Positions 16,463-25,042 of a DNA stretch of 64,000 nt are shown here, one piece after another. The notes under the pieces were generated by a model. The model saw only the letters and a program-made list of their open reading frames with translations. It was not told the DNA's origin and did not search any database. This DNA is from Anaerolinea sp. (GTDB taxonomy: Bacteria > Chloroflexota > Anaerolineae > Anaerolineales > Anaerolineaceae). Each line of letters opens with the position of its first letter. Position 1 is the first letter of the stretch. Made by a program: the position numbers and the translations under genes. The DNA lies in NCBI GenBank assembly GCA_029975055.1, contig JARKPU010000074.1, forward strand, positions 1 through 64,000, written 5' to 3'.

Positions 16463-17711
16463 TCACAAAGGTGAATCGCCAGGCGTTGTTGGGCATCTGC
16501 TCCACTTTGGAAGACGCGCCGAGCACCTCGAACCAGGTCTGGCCGGGTTTATAGGGGAAGGGCTGCCCGTCTTCGGTCATCAACGAGAGCGGAGCGTCTT
16601 TCTTCGCGCGCTGGTAGATGACTTTATAGATCATCCCGTCGCGCGCCACCCAGGCCGGGCCCGTCCCGCCGGGGTATTGTTTCCCGTCGCAGGAGGTGAA
16701 CGTCCCGCCGGCGGGGTCCATCACCATATCCACCACTTCGATCTCATCCGATTTGAAGACGTACTGGTGCGGCACGCACATCATCACCACCGTTTGGGCC
16801 GCAACGGGCGTGCCGGTGAGCTGGTCGTTGAGCTGCAGGTACACTTCGTTGTTGCGGTTGATGTCATTTTGCGCGTCTTCGAAGCGCAAATAGCGCCCGG
16901 TGGATGTATCGTAATCCCAGCGGTTGTAGATGGCCCCCGAATAACGCACGTACACCTGCGCGGCCGGGCTGCCGCCCGCCGGTGGCTGCATCTGGAAGAA
17001 CATCCCATCCAGCACCTGGCGGGTGTTATCAATGGCGCGCGCCCTCAGGTACGCCCCCAGCTCCTTCGTGTTCGCCATCAACAGGTCGCGCCCCTGCGGC
17101 TCCACGCGGAAGAGCGCCGGTTTGGAAAATTCACTCTCCAAAACCAGGCGGTCGGCAAAATCCGAGTTGACGAAGCGGTTCCAGACGGCCGTATAAGCCG
17201 AGCCGAAGATGAACACGCCGCGCACCATCTGCACCACGTAGGTATCGAAGAACCGCCCCGAACGGATCGGCCCGACCTGTTCGGCGTCTTGCCCGTAGAA
17301 GACAGCCGCGAAGCGCGTGCCGCCCTGCTCGGTGTAATACTCAAACACCAGGTCGGCCAGCGAAAGGCCAAACTGCGGCCGGTGCTCGCGCGGCAGGTTT
17401 TCCACCTTGATCACAACCGGCCGCCGGTCGAGCAGACCCGCATCGGCAACCTTCAAGCCGGTGAGCGGGTCCACATCGGCGGGGAAGTTCCCCGGCCCCA
17501 GCCCGGCCGGCGGGTAATTGGGCGTGGGGACAGGCGTGTCGGTGGGGACGGGCGTCGCGCTGGGCGCCAGGGTGGCCGTGGGCGGCAGAGGGCTGGCCGT
17601 GTGCATCACCGGCGGCGGCGCCTGGGTGGGCGCTGCGATGGGCTCCGCCAGCCGGGCGCAGGCCGAGAGGATGGCGATGGCAGCGAAAGCCAAGACGATG
17701 GTTTTCTTCAT
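16452..17711 (-). CDS. DUF3048 domain-containing lipoprotein
   Basis: A 419-residue secreted protein. The N-terminus has a lipobox (AILSAC, Cys near residue 18), then a Pro/Thr-rich linker (25-65), then the DUF3048 N-domain (about 70-215: DPLTGLKVADAGLLDRRPVVIKVEN, split here by function only) and C-domain (250-410). DUF3048 proteins (YerB-like) are extracytoplasmic proteins of unknown function. ATG 17711 is chosen because the signal peptide follows and a CTGGAG ribosome site precedes it; the open frame upstream overlaps the divergent gene's promoter. It is translationally overlapped with the glycosylase gene. Confidence 0.85.
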   Translation of the reverse strand: MKKTIVLAFAAIAILSACARLAEPIAAPTQAPPPVMHTASPLPPTATLAPSATPVPTDTPVPTPNYPPAGLGPGNFPADVDPLTGLKVADAGLLDRRPVVIKVENLPREHRPQFGLSLADLVFEYYTEQGGTRFAAVFYGQDAEQVGPIRSGRFFDTYVVQMVRGVFIFGSAYTAVWNRFVNSDFADRLVLESEFSKPALFRVEPQGRDLLMANTKELGAYLRARAIDNTRQVLDGMFFQMQPPAGGSPAAQVYVRYSGAIYNRWDYDTSTGRYLRFEDAQNDINRNNEVYLQLNDQLTGTPVAAQTVVMMCVPHQYVFKSDEIEVVDMVMDPAGGTFTSCDGKQYPGGTGPAWVARDGMIYKVIYQRAKKDAPLSLMTEDGQPFPYKPGQTWFEVLGASSKVEQMPNNAWRFTFVIAP

Positions 17712-17802
17712 TGAAAGGTCTCCAGGAGATACGGCTTCAGGGAATATAACCGATATCAGCCGTTTTGCCAACTCCCCCGCCGGCGCCAGGGTGAAAGCAA
17801 TG

Positions 17803-17808
17803 TATAAT
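17803..17808 (+). promoter_or_regulatory. -10 box TATAAT, leaderless promoter of the DUF2085 gene
   Basis: A perfect TATAAT is followed by CCCTCC (6 nt) and ATG at 17815. An earlier in-frame ATG at 17800 would lie within the promoter itself, which favours 17815 as the start. Confidence 0.6.
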
Positions 17809-17814
17809 CCCTCC

Positions 17815-18609
17815 ATGCTCAGATCACGCGTGCTGAAGGCCTTGCTGTTGGCGGCAGCGCTGGCGCTGCTGGGCGTCTGGCTGGCCGAGACTCCGCCCGA
17901 CCTGCTCGGCAAGGCCGATGCGCTGGCGTACGCCGTCTGCCACCGCGCTCCGCTGCGCTCCTTTTTCCTCGGCGACCGGCCCATGCCCCTCTGCGCGCGC
18001 TGCATCGGCACCTTCATTGGCGGGGTGCTATCGTTCTTTTACGTCTCCCGCCTGGGGCGGCGCGGCGGCCTGCCAGACCTGAAAACCTCGCTGATGCTGG
18101 GCGGGTTCGCCGTGGCCTTCGGGCTGGACGGGCTCAATTCCTTCGCGCGGGTGGTCATCGGCGCGAACTTCCTCTACCCCTCGGCAAACTGGCTGCGCCT
18201 GCTCACCGGCACCGGCATGGGGCTGGGCATCGGCGCCCTGCTCGCGCCGGTGTTCAACCAGGCCGTGTGGATCGATTTTCAAGAGGCTCACTCGCTGGGC
18301 AGCTGGAAGGAAATCGCCGGCTTGCTCGGGCTGGCAGCGCTGTTCGACCTGGCCGTGCTGAGCCAGAACCCGCTGCTGCTCTACCCGCTGGCCGTGCTCA
18401 GCGGCCTCTCGGTGCTGGCCATCCTCACCACCGTCTATACCGTCATCTGGGTACTTTTATCGAAACGCGAAAACAGGTATCATAAACTTACGGAGCTTTG
18501 GGTGCCGCTGACGGCCGGGTTTCTCACAGCCCTTCTGCAAGTGAGCCTGATGGATGCGGGCAGGCTCCTCCTCACCGGATCGTGGGCGGGCTTCCCGCTG
18601 CCAGGGTGA
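17815..18609 (+). CDS. DUF2085 family membrane protein
   Basis: A 264-residue protein with about seven hydrophobic helices. The DUF2085 signature is visible near the N-terminus: VCHRAPLRSFFLGDRPMPLCARCIG, here cited as its Cys-His-Arg and PLCARC elements (residues about 40-64). The paired cysteines suggest metal or redox chemistry at the membrane face, but the family has no known function. It starts a plus-strand run of three membrane-protein genes and is divergent from the DUF3048 gene. Confidence 0.82.
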   Translation: MLRSRVLKALLLAAALALLGVWLAETPPDLLGKADALAYAVCHRAPLRSFFLGDRPMPLCARCIGTFIGGVLSFFYVSRLGRRGGLPDLKTSLMLGGFAVAFGLDGLNSFARVVIGANFLYPSANWLRLLTGTGMGLGIGALLAPVFNQAVWIDFQEAHSLGSWKEIAGLLGLAALFDLAVLSQNPLLLYPLAVLSGLSVLAILTTVYTVIWVLLSKRENRYHKLTELWVPLTAGFLTALLQVSLMDAGRLLLTGSWAGFPLPG

Positions 18610-18634
18610 GCGGCCGCTCCGAAGTGGAGGTGCG

Positions 18635-19201
18635 ATGGATCTTTTCGGGGTCTTTTCCGCTTTTGGCCTTTCGGCCAGCGCCGGGCTGAACGCTTACATC
18701 CCGCTGCTGGTGGTGGCGCTGCTGGCAAAATTCACCGACTTGATCAAGCTGAGCAAGCCCTGGGATGCCCTGACCAGCTGGTGGATCATCGGGCTGCTGG
18801 TGGTGCTCTCGTTGATCGAATTTTTCGCCGATAAGATCCCGGCGGTGAACCACATCAATGATATCATCCAGACGTTCATCCGCCCGGCAGCCGGGGCGAT
18901 CATCTTCGCCGCCAGCGCGCACGCCGTCACCGAGGTCAGCCCGGTGCTTTCCATCGCCGCGGGCATCCTGGTGGCGGGCAGCGTGCACGCCGTCAAATCG
19001 CTGGCGGTGCGCCCGGCCGTCACCGCGGCCACAGCCGGGGCAGGCAATGTGCCCGTCTCGGTGGCCGAAGATGTGCTCTCGACGGTTCTGTCCATTCTCT
19101 CGGTGGTGGTCCCGGTCGTGATCGCCTGCGCCCTGGTGCTGATCACCGCGTATATCGTCTGGCGGCTTTACCGCCGCGCCCGGGCGATCCCCGCCCATTG
19201 A
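18635..19201 (+). CDS. DUF4126 family membrane protein
   Basis: A 188-residue integral membrane protein with four to five helices. The family opening FGLSASAGLNAYIPLL (residues 9-24) is clear, followed by a DKIPAVNHINDIIQTFIRP loop. DUF4126 proteins have no assigned role. The start at 18635 has a TGGAGG site 4 nt upstream; an earlier in-frame ATG lies inside the DUF2085 gene. The spacing of 25 nt from the previous gene suggests one transcript. Confidence 0.82.
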   Translation: MDLFGVFSAFGLSASAGLNAYIPLLVVALLAKFTDLIKLSKPWDALTSWWIIGLLVVLSLIEFFADKIPAVNHINDIIQTFIRPAAGAIIFAASAHAVTEVSPVLSIAAGILVAGSVHAVKSLAVRPAVTAATAGAGNVPVSVAEDVLSTVLSILSVVVPVVIACALVLITAYIVWRLYRRARAIPAH

Positions 19202-19241
19202 GCCCGTTCCACTTGCTTGACCTCGCCAAAAGGAGCAAATC

Positions 19242-19730
19242 ATGACCGAAGAACCCAAACCCCTCGATGCCAGCGAAAGCGGCAGCCAGCCCTACCAGCC
19301 GCCTGAGGAACAGCCTGTCGAGCCGCAGGAACTCTTCACCCCGCCGCCTGTCGATGCAACCCCGCCACAGGAAGAGTACGCGCCCCCCTCGGCCGAACCC
19401 CCCGCCATGGCTTACGAACCCCCCACCGCAGAGCCGCTGCCCGGCCAGAGCGCCTCTGCCTTCGAGGGCGCCCCGCCCGTAGAGCCTTTCACCCCGCCGC
19501 CTGCCGCCGCCCCCGAGCCCGTTCAGCCGCCGCCGCCCGCTTATGTGCCGCCTGCTCCCAGCGCGCCCCCGCCGGCCAAAAAGGGCGGCACGAACTGGTG
19601 GCTGATCGTCATCATCGTGCTGGCAGTGCTGTGCCTGTGCTGCGTGGTCACAGCCGTGGTCATCTGGCTGTTCTTTTCGAAGGATTACACGATCGATTGG
19701 ACGAGCCTGTTCTCGATCCTGGCGGTTTGA
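19242..19730 (+). CDS. Proline-rich single-pass membrane protein
   Basis: A 162-residue protein with a low-complexity Pro/Glu/Ala-rich region (1-115) followed by a single hydrophobic segment (about 123-147; WWLIVIIVLAVLCLCC) and a short acidic/aromatic tail. No enzymatic domain is visible. The AAAAGGAG site before ATG 19242 is strong. It is the third gene of a membrane-protein run and ends just before a bidirectional terminator. Its function is unknown. Confidence 0.7.
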   Translation: MTEEPKPLDASESGSQPYQPPEEQPVEPQELFTPPPVDATPPQEEYAPPSAEPPAMAYEPPTAEPLPGQSASAFEGAPPVEPFTPPPAAAPEPVQPPPPAYVPPAPSAPPPAKKGGTNWWLIVIIVLAVLCLCCVVTAVVIWLFFSKDYTIDWTSLFSILAV

Positions 19731-19745
19731 TCCACATACCCAGCG

Positions 19746-19785
19746 TAAAAACAAAAGCCTGGCCGGTGCCAGGCTTTTGTTTTTA
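19746..19785. terminator. Bidirectional intrinsic terminator
   Basis: A perfect 18-bp stem (19746-19763 with 19768-19785) closes a CGGT loop, with A-tract and T-tract at the two feet. It serves the plus-strand membrane-protein run and the minus-strand DUF402 gene, whose stop codon lies within it. Confidence 0.92.
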
Positions 19786-20247
19786 GGCCACCGAAAACCC
19801 CTCCTGCGGGCGGACGAGGCGCTTTAACTCTTCCAGCGCGGCGTAAGCCTTTTCACGCAGGCTTGAATCCGGGTGGAGCGCCTCGAACTCGTCTTCATCC
19901 AGCACCACCTGCCGGCCTTCGGGCGTCACGAACAGGTCGAGGGCCAGGTCCACATAGCGGATTTCCGCGCCGCCAAGCTCGGCCGGGCGGGTAACGTTGC
20001 AATACCAACCTTTCAATGCTCCGCTGTCGCGGTCGTGGAGCTCGAAGATGTTATACCAGCGGTCGGAGTAATAGATTTCGATGAACGTGTCGCCGCGCTT
20101 GAGGACGATCCCTTGAAAGGGGGTGTCATCGCGGTTGAAGCCCGCCTGGAGGATCACCCACCCCGGCCCGCGCCGCAGTTCCATCCCGCTGTAACGCCAG
20201 GTTTCCTCTCCCTGCAGGTTGAGCTTGATAACCGTGATTTCTTTCAA
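19783..20247 (-). CDS. DUF402 domain-containing protein (FomD-like)
   Basis: A 154-residue soluble protein. The DUF402 core is visible: a FIEIYYSDRWYNIFELHD strand region, GWYCNVTRP, then YVDLALDLFVTPEGRQVVLDEDEFE with the conserved acidic cluster (about 100-125). Family members such as FomD hydrolyse nucleotide-linked or pyrophosphate substrates with divalent metal; the acidic residues fit metal binding. It overlaps the end of the ABC ATPase gene by 4 nt, so the two are coupled. The substrate is unknown. Confidence 0.8.
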   Translation of the reverse strand: MKEITVIKLNLQGEETWRYSGMELRRGPGWVILQAGFNRDDTPFQGIVLKRGDTFIEIYYSDRWYNIFELHDRDSGALKGWYCNVTRPAELGGAEIRYVDLALDLFVTPEGRQVVLDEDEFEALHPDSSLREKAYAALEELKRLVRPQEGFSVA

Positions 20248-21299
20248 CGGGCTTCCTCCGGCAGCGCCAGCAGGTTTTCAGGCGGCAGGGCCAGCCCGGC
20301 AACCTCGCCCACCCTGGGGGGGCGGTCCACCCGAAAGGAGAAGGACGGCCCGCCATCGAGCTGGAGCTCCACATGAAAGCCGTCGCCGCGAAAGACCACA
20401 TCGGCCACCCGCCCGCGCAGCAGCGCTCCGGGAGCATCCGGCGCCACCAGGCGCGCACCGCCGGGGCGAAAGAGCAGCACGCTGCGCTGGCCCAGGCGCA
20501 GATCCGCGCCCGGCCCGGCCACCGCTGCAAAGCGCCCGAGAGGCGTCTCCACCTCCAACGGCTGCAGCGAGGCCACGCGGCCATCCAGCAGATTCGTCTG
20601 GCCAAGGAAGCCTGCCGCCCAGGCCGAAGCGGGCCTCGCGACCACCTCGGCCGGGCTGCCCGATTGCTCCACCAGCCCGTTGTGCAGCAAGAGCAGGCGG
20701 TCAGCCAGGAAGAAGGCCTCCTCCTGGTCGTGAGTCACGTAAATGGCCGGGATGCCCGTGGAGCGCAGCAGGTGGCGCAGCTCATCGAGCAATTGCTCGC
20801 GCAGCGCCCGGTCGAGCGCGCCCAGGGGTTCATCCAGCATGAGCAGGCGCGGGCGCGGGGCCAGCGCCCTGGCCAGCGCCACGCGCTGCTGCTCGCCGCC
20901 CGAGAGGTCGGTCACCTTCCGGCGCGCCAGGTCGCTCAGATTGACCTGCCGGAGGGCATCGGCCACGCGCGCTTCCAGCTCAGCTTTCGGCACGCCCAGC
21001 ATGCGCAGCCCAAAAGCGACGTTCTGGCTGACGTTCAGGTGCGGGAAGAGCGCGTAATCCTGGAACATCAGGCCAAACCCGCGCTTGTGGACGGGCACGT
21101 CCGCCAGGTCGCGGCCTTGCCAGAGGACACTCCCCCCGTCGGCGGGTTCGATCCCGGCGATGATGCGCAGCAGGGTGCTTTTGCCGCTGCCCGAAGGCCC
21201 CAGCAGGCAGAGCGTCTCGCCGGGCTGCAAGGTGAACGAAATTCCCCGCAGCAGCGGCTGGCCTTCGTAGGTCTTGACGATTCCGCGCACTTCGAGCAT
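20244..21299 (-). CDS. ABC transporter ATP-binding protein with C-terminal TOBE domain
   Basis: A 351-residue ATPase of the CUT1/sulfate/thiamine/Fe3+ importer group. Walker A is GPSGSGKST (34-42), the Q-loop is in MFQDYALFPH, the signature is LSGGEQQR, Walker B is LLMLDEPLGALD and the H-switch is THD. Residues 240-350 form a TOBE-type regulatory domain. No permease or binding-protein gene is adjacent, so its partners must lie elsewhere or it is an orphan. Substrate cannot be assigned. The gene has a leaderless-type promoter and is divergent from the PQQ dehydrogenase gene. Confidence 0.9.
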   Translation of the reverse strand: MLEVRGIVKTYEGQPLLRGISFTLQPGETLCLLGPSGSGKSTLLRIIAGIEPADGGSVLWQGRDLADVPVHKRGFGLMFQDYALFPHLNVSQNVAFGLRMLGVPKAELEARVADALRQVNLSDLARRKVTDLSGGEQQRVALARALAPRPRLLMLDEPLGALDRALREQLLDELRHLLRSTGIPAIYVTHDQEEAFFLADRLLLLHNGLVEQSGSPAEVVARPASAWAAGFLGQTNLLDGRVASLQPLEVETPLGRFAAVAGPGADLRLGQRSVLLFRPGGARLVAPDAPGALLRGRVADVVFRGDGFHVELQLDGGPSFSFRVDRPPRVGEVAGLALPPENLLALPEEAR

Positions 21300-21305
21300 G
21301 AGTTA

Positions 21306-21311
21306 ACTGTA
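21306..21311 (-). promoter_or_regulatory. -10 box TACAGT, leaderless promoter of the ABC ATPase gene
   Basis: TGG-TACAGT on the minus strand is followed by TAACTC (6 nt) and ATG at 21299. The extended TGn element is present and no Shine-Dalgarno sequence is seen. Confidence 0.5.
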
Positions 21312-21422
21312 CCACAGCCGGGGCGCAGGGGGGAGGCGGCCGGGCGCTCGGGCACGCGGGATCGCGAGCGCAAGAATATCGCTTATCCCACAACTTTTCA
21401 GACGATTCTCATACTAATAGGA

Positions 21423-21428
21423 TATAAA
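21423..21428 (+). promoter_or_regulatory. -10 box TATAAA upstream of the PQQ-type dehydrogenase gene
   Basis: TATAAA is followed by 8 nt and ATG at 21437, another short-leader or leaderless layout. Confidence 0.45.
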
Positions 21429-21436
21429 GTGTCCAC

Positions 21437-22765
21437 ATGAATCCACTGTCTGCCCTTTCGTTTGCGCTCCGCCGGCGCGCCCCTGGCATCGCGGCATTGA
21501 TGCTGCTCTTGCTGGCCCTGGCGGTGCTTAAAATCTACGCCGCCGCGCCCGGGCCGGTGGCTTACCTGCCGGTCGTCAGCCGAGCCGGGCTGGCGCTGCC
21601 TCCGCCCGATTCGGCCTCCAGCCGCATCACTGTTCCGGCGGGCTTTGCCATCCGTATCTATGCTTCGGTGAGCGGCTCGCCGCGGTTGATGGAAATCGGG
21701 CCGGATGGCGAGCTGTACGTGGCCCTCATGTCCGCCGGGCAGGTCGTCCGCCTGCCGGACCGCAACCGCGACGGCCTTTCGGACGGCGCGGAGGTAGTCG
21801 CCTCGGGCCTGAACCAGCCGCACAACCTGGAGTGGCACGGCGGCTATCTCTACATTGCCCAAACGGATAAGATCCAGCGCTTCACCGGCCTGGGCGGCAA
21901 CGGAGCCTACACCGTTGACCCCGGCTTCCTCATCAGCCTGCCCTCCGGCGGCGGGCATTCCACCCGCACGCTGCACTTCGGCCCGGATGGCAAGCTTTAC
22001 GTCAGCGTCGGTTCGAGCTGCAACGTCTGCGTGGAGAGCGACCCGCGCCGCGCGGCGATTTTACGCTTCAACCCCGATGGGTCGATCCCGGCCGATAACC
22101 CCTACGCTCAAGACGCCAACGTCAACCGCCGCCCGGTGTGGGCCTTGGGGCTGCGCAACAGCGTGGATTTCACCTGGACTCCCGCCGGGCAGTTGTGGGC
22201 CAGCACGCACGGGTCGGATAACATCCTCGACCAGAACGGCCAGCCCGACACCCGCCCCCCCGAAGAGCTGGTGGACGTGGTGCAAAAAGGACAGAATTAC
22301 GGCTGGCCGTATTGCTACACCCCGGTCAACGGGCTGAATAACCCGCCCCAGCCCGAGGTGCGCGACACATCCAACATCACCAACAACACCTTCGACTGCT
22401 CCACCGTCATCCCGGCGCTCTACACCGCCCCGGCGCACGCCGCGCCCATCGGCATGGGCTGGGGGCCGGGCGTCGAATGGCCGCAGGAATACCGCGACGA
22501 CCTGTTCATCGCCCTGCACGGCTCATGGAACACCAACAACCCCGCCAATTACCGCGACTGCAAGGTGGAGCGTATCCTGGTGGTCGGCGGGCAGGTCACC
22601 GGCAGCGTGGACTTCGCCAACGGGTTCCGCGCCCCAGGGGCCAAATGCGGTGACGCATCCACCTACGGCCGCCCGGCCGACGTGGTCGCCAACGCCCGGG
22701 GCGAGATGTTCATCTCCGATGATAAATCCAACCGCATCTACCGCGTGATCTACACGGGGAATTAA
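21437..22765 (+). CDS. PQQ-dependent sugar dehydrogenase-like beta-propeller protein
   Basis: A 442-residue exported protein with an N-terminal signal anchor (about 13-35) and a six-bladed propeller of the soluble glucose/sorbosone dehydrogenase family. Family landmarks are VPAGFAIRIYA near the start, MEIGPDGELYVAL, the active-site-type GGGHSTRTLHFGPDGKLYVSVG stretch (cited for its His and the GPDG turn, about residues 175-190), and RNSVDFTWTP. The enzyme oxidises sugars or other alcohols with PQQ and passes electrons to an acceptor; exact substrate unknown. No PQQ synthesis gene is in the window. Confidence 0.83.
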   Translation: MNPLSALSFALRRRAPGIAALMLLLLALAVLKIYAAAPGPVAYLPVVSRAGLALPPPDSASSRITVPAGFAIRIYASVSGSPRLMEIGPDGELYVALMSAGQVVRLPDRNRDGLSDGAEVVASGLNQPHNLEWHGGYLYIAQTDKIQRFTGLGGNGAYTVDPGFLISLPSGGGHSTRTLHFGPDGKLYVSVGSSCNVCVESDPRRAAILRFNPDGSIPADNPYAQDANVNRRPVWALGLRNSVDFTWTPAGQLWASTHGSDNILDQNGQPDTRPPEELVDVVQKGQNYGWPYCYTPVNGLNNPPQPEVRDTSNITNNTFDCSTVIPALYTAPAHAAPIGMGWGPGVEWPQEYRDDLFIALHGSWNTNNPANYRDCKVERILVVGGQVTGSVDFANGFRAPGAKCGDASTYGRPADVVANARGEMFISDDKSNRIYRVIYTGN

Positions 22766-22772
22766 AAAAACA

Positions 22773-22852
22773 AGGGGCTATCCAAAAAATATGGCTGACC
22801 GCCATATTTAGGGGGCAGACCGATGTGTCCGCCCTCTTTTTGGACAACCCCT
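22773..22852. repeat. Nested inverted-repeat element (cruciform/terminator-like)
   Basis: Outer arms 22773-22788 and 22837-22852 pair with two wobble-type differences. Inside are a perfect 9-bp hairpin, AAATATGGC/GCCATATTT (around 22787-22809), and a weaker G-rich/C-rich pair (22810-22835). It lies between convergent genes and can terminate both. The outer arm AGGGGCTATCC resembles the arm at 37840-37850. Confidence 0.75.
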
Positions 22853-22869
22853 GTGAGCTTAAAATCCGC

Positions 22870-23301
22870 TTACCGCCGCAGCGTCAGCACGGCGGGCACG
22901 CGGTCGAACATCCAGAACCCGAGCGGGATGCCGATCACCGTGACGGTGAGCAGGTAAGCTGCCTCCATCCACAGCGCCGAGAACCACCACCCGACGAGGA
23001 TGAAATAGACGGCGCGCAGGAAGAAGTTCACCTGCGGGCGGTCCACCTCTTCGAGGGCCATGCGGCCGTCCTCGCGGCGCACGACGCGCAGCTGGCGGGG
23101 CGGCTCGCGCAGGGCAATCACCTTGGGCAGCATATTGAGCATGGCAATGCCAAGCGGCAGCCCGATGACCGTGATCATCATGATCCAGGCCGCCACCATC
23201 CACACCTGGCCAAGCCAAATGCCGATGAAGGCAAACCACAACAGCTGCAGCAGGCAGCCGGGGTTGCGTTTGGATTCATAGATTACCGAATTGGTCGACA
23301 T
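22870..23301 (-). CDS. yccF: YccF family membrane protein
   Basis: A 143-residue inner-membrane protein with two related halves, each holding a paired helix and an ending like ITVIGLPLGIAML and VTVIGIPLGFWMF, the hallmark of the YccF (DUF307) family. Its function is unknown. The start at 23301 is chosen for the AGGAG ribosome site and because the family N-terminus fits; the frame is open further upstream to 23400. A TATAAT box lies at 23403-23408 on the minus strand, giving a leader of about 95 nt. Confidence 0.88.
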   Translation of the reverse strand: MSTNSVIYESKRNPGCLLQLLWFAFIGIWLGQVWMVAAWIMMITVIGLPLGIAMLNMLPKVIALREPPRQLRVVRREDGRMALEEVDRPQVNFFLRAVYFILVGWWFSALWMEAAYLLTVTVIGIPLGFWMFDRVPAVLTLRR

Positions 23302-23402
23302 GCGCGGCTCCTTGTCATCTCCTTGATTTATGCTCTCACCCATATGTACGCAGAGCCGGATGGAAAGTTGCGAGATTCCACCCTGCTCATAGTTATACAA
23401 AC

Positions 23403-23408
23403 ATTATA
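23403..23408 (-). promoter_or_regulatory. -10 box TATAAT for yccF
   Basis: CTG-TATAAT on the minus strand, about 100 nt before the yccF start at 23301. No convincing -35 was found. The placement supports starting yccF at 23301 rather than at the upstream methionine codon at 23400. Confidence 0.45.
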
Positions 23409-23504
23409 CAGTATAAGCTTTGTCATTGCTTTGGGCGCGCAAATCCGCGATAATCAGGCCAGTTCGAAACACCTTACCCACCTTAACGTTAGAAGGAGTG
23501 AACC

Positions 23505-24077
23505 ATGTCTCGCATGAAGTTCGTTTCTGCCCTGCTGGCCCTCGGCGTGCTGCTCGCAGCCTGCGCCCCCGCCGCCACGCAAGCCCCCACAGCCATCCCA
23601 ACGACTGCGCCGGCCCCCACCGCAACCGAGGCTGCCGCCCCCACCCAGGCCCCCGCCGCGGCCTCACAGACCATCGTTGACGTGGCCGTCGCCGATGGGC
23701 GCTTCGGCACGCTGGTAGCCGCCGTCCAGGCCGCCGGGCTGGCCGAGACGCTCTCCGGCCCAGGGCCGTTCACCGTCTTCGCGCCCACCGATGAGGCCTT
23801 CGCCAAGCTGCCTGCCGGCACCCTCGATGAGCTTCTCAAGCCCGAAAACAAACAGAAGCTGGCCGATATCCTCACCTACCACGTGGTACCCGGCGGTGTC
23901 TTCGCCGCCGACGTGGTGAAACTGATGGAAGCCACCACCGTGCTCGGCAAGAACGTTGCCATTCAGGTGACGGACGGAAAGGTGTACATCAATGGCGCGC
24001 AGGTGATCATCGCCGACGTGAAAGCCTCCAATGGCGTGATCCACGTGATCGATGCCGTCTTGCTGCCGCCCGCCTAG
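23505..24077 (+). CDS. Fasciclin (FAS1) domain lipoprotein
   Basis: A 190-residue surface lipoprotein. Lipobox LLAAC (Cys about residue 21) is followed by an Ala/Pro/Thr linker (22-50) and one FAS1 domain (52-190) with the two conserved boxes: FTVFAPTDEAFAKLP and the ILTYHVV element, ending with ASNGVIHVIDAVLLP. FAS1 domains mediate adhesion to surfaces or other cells. A GAAGGAG site precedes ATG 23505. A terminator follows directly. Confidence 0.93.
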   Translation: MSRMKFVSALLALGVLLAACAPAATQAPTAIPTTAPAPTATEAAAPTQAPAAASQTIVDVAVADGRFGTLVAAVQAAGLAETLSGPGPFTVFAPTDEAFAKLPAGTLDELLKPENKQKLADILTYHVVPGGVFAADVVKLMEATTVLGKNVAIQVTDGKVYINGAQVIIADVKASNGVIHVIDAVLLPPA

Positions 24078-24103
24078 CGCGGCCGGATCCCAACCAACAA
24101 TTT

Positions 24104-24127
24104 GAACGCGGCCTCACAACCGCGTTC
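24104..24127 (+). terminator. Intrinsic terminator after the fasciclin gene
   Basis: GAACGCGG (24104-24111) pairs with CCGCGTTC (24120-24127) around an 8-nt loop and is followed by ATTCTGTTT. Confidence 0.7.
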
Positions 24128-24135
24128 ATTCTGTT

Positions 24136-24141
24136 TATAAT
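24136..24141 (+). promoter_or_regulatory. -10 box TATAAT for the SDR gene
   Basis: A perfect TATAAT 24 nt before the TTG start at 24166, with a strong AGGAGG site between them. No -35 hexamer is clear. Confidence 0.5.
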
Positions 24142-24165
24142 GATGCCTCAGTACAGGAGGTAATC

Positions 24166-25038
24166 TTGAGCCAACAACCCGATCTCACCGGAAAGACCAT
24201 CCTCATCACCGGCGCCACCGACGGCATCGGCCGCCAGACGGCACATGGGCTGGCAGCCATGCACGCCCGTGTGGTGATCTGCGGGCGCAACCCGCAGAAG
24301 ACCGAGCAAACCGCTCTGGAGATCCGCCGGGCCACGTCGAACCCGGATGTTGAATACCTGGTCGCCGACCTCTCCGCTCAAAGCGAAGTGCGCCGGCTGG
24401 CCGCCGAATTCCGCGCCCGCCATGACCGTCTGCACGTGCTGGTGAACAACGCCGGGGCCATCTTCATGCAGCGCAGGCTCAGCGCCGATGGAATCGAAAT
24501 GACCTTCGCGCTCAACCACCTGGCGTATTTCCTGCTGACCCTCTTGCTGCTCGACAGCCTCGAAGCCGCCGCGCCCGCGCGCATCATCAACGTTTCATCG
24601 GGGGCGCACTTCGGCGCCAGGATCGATTTTAACGACTTGCAGAACGAACGAGCCTACAACGGCATGGCAGCTTACAGCCGTTCCAAGCTGGCCAACCTCT
24701 ACTTCACCTATGAACTGGCCCGCCGCCTGGAAGGCAGGCGCATCAGCGTGAATGCGCTGCACCCGGGGTTTGTCGCCACGAATTTTGGCAAGAGCAACGG
24801 GGGCATCTACCGGCCCGTTTTTGGGCTGGCGCACCTGGGCGCAATCGGCCCCGAAGAAGGCGCACAGACCAGCCTCTACCTGGCTTCGTCGCCCGAAGTG
24901 GAAGGGGTCACCGGCAAATACTTCTACCGGCGGCGCGAGCAGCGCTCCTCCGACGAGTCCTACGATGCGGCGGCCGCCCGCCGGTTGTGGGATGCCAGCC
25001 TGCAGCTCACCGGCCTGCCGGAGATGCTGCGCCTCTGA
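24166..25038 (+). CDS. SDR family oxidoreductase (retinol dehydrogenase-like)
   Basis: A 290-residue NAD(P)-dependent short-chain dehydrogenase. The cofactor loop is TGATDGIG (residues about 15-22), the NNAG motif is at about 91-94, the catalytic Ser lies in NVSSGA, and the YxxxK pair is in YSRSKLANLY. The C-terminal substrate loop resembles retinol dehydrogenase/WW-domain oxidoreductase-like bacterial SDRs. The TTG start has an AGGAGG site. The substrate is not predictable. It is monocistronic and convergent with the large cyclase gene, 4 nt apart. Confidence 0.9.
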   Translation: MSQQPDLTGKTILITGATDGIGRQTAHGLAAMHARVVICGRNPQKTEQTALEIRRATSNPDVEYLVADLSAQSEVRRLAAEFRARHDRLHVLVNNAGAIFMQRRLSADGIEMTFALNHLAYFLLTLLLLDSLEAAAPARIINVSSGAHFGARIDFNDLQNERAYNGMAAYSRSKLANLYFTYELARRLEGRRISVNALHPGFVATNFGKSNGGIYRPVFGLAHLGAIGPEEGAQTSLYLASSPEVEGVTGKYFYRRREQRSSDESYDAAAARRLWDASLQLTGLPEMLRL

Positions 25039-25042
25039 GCGT

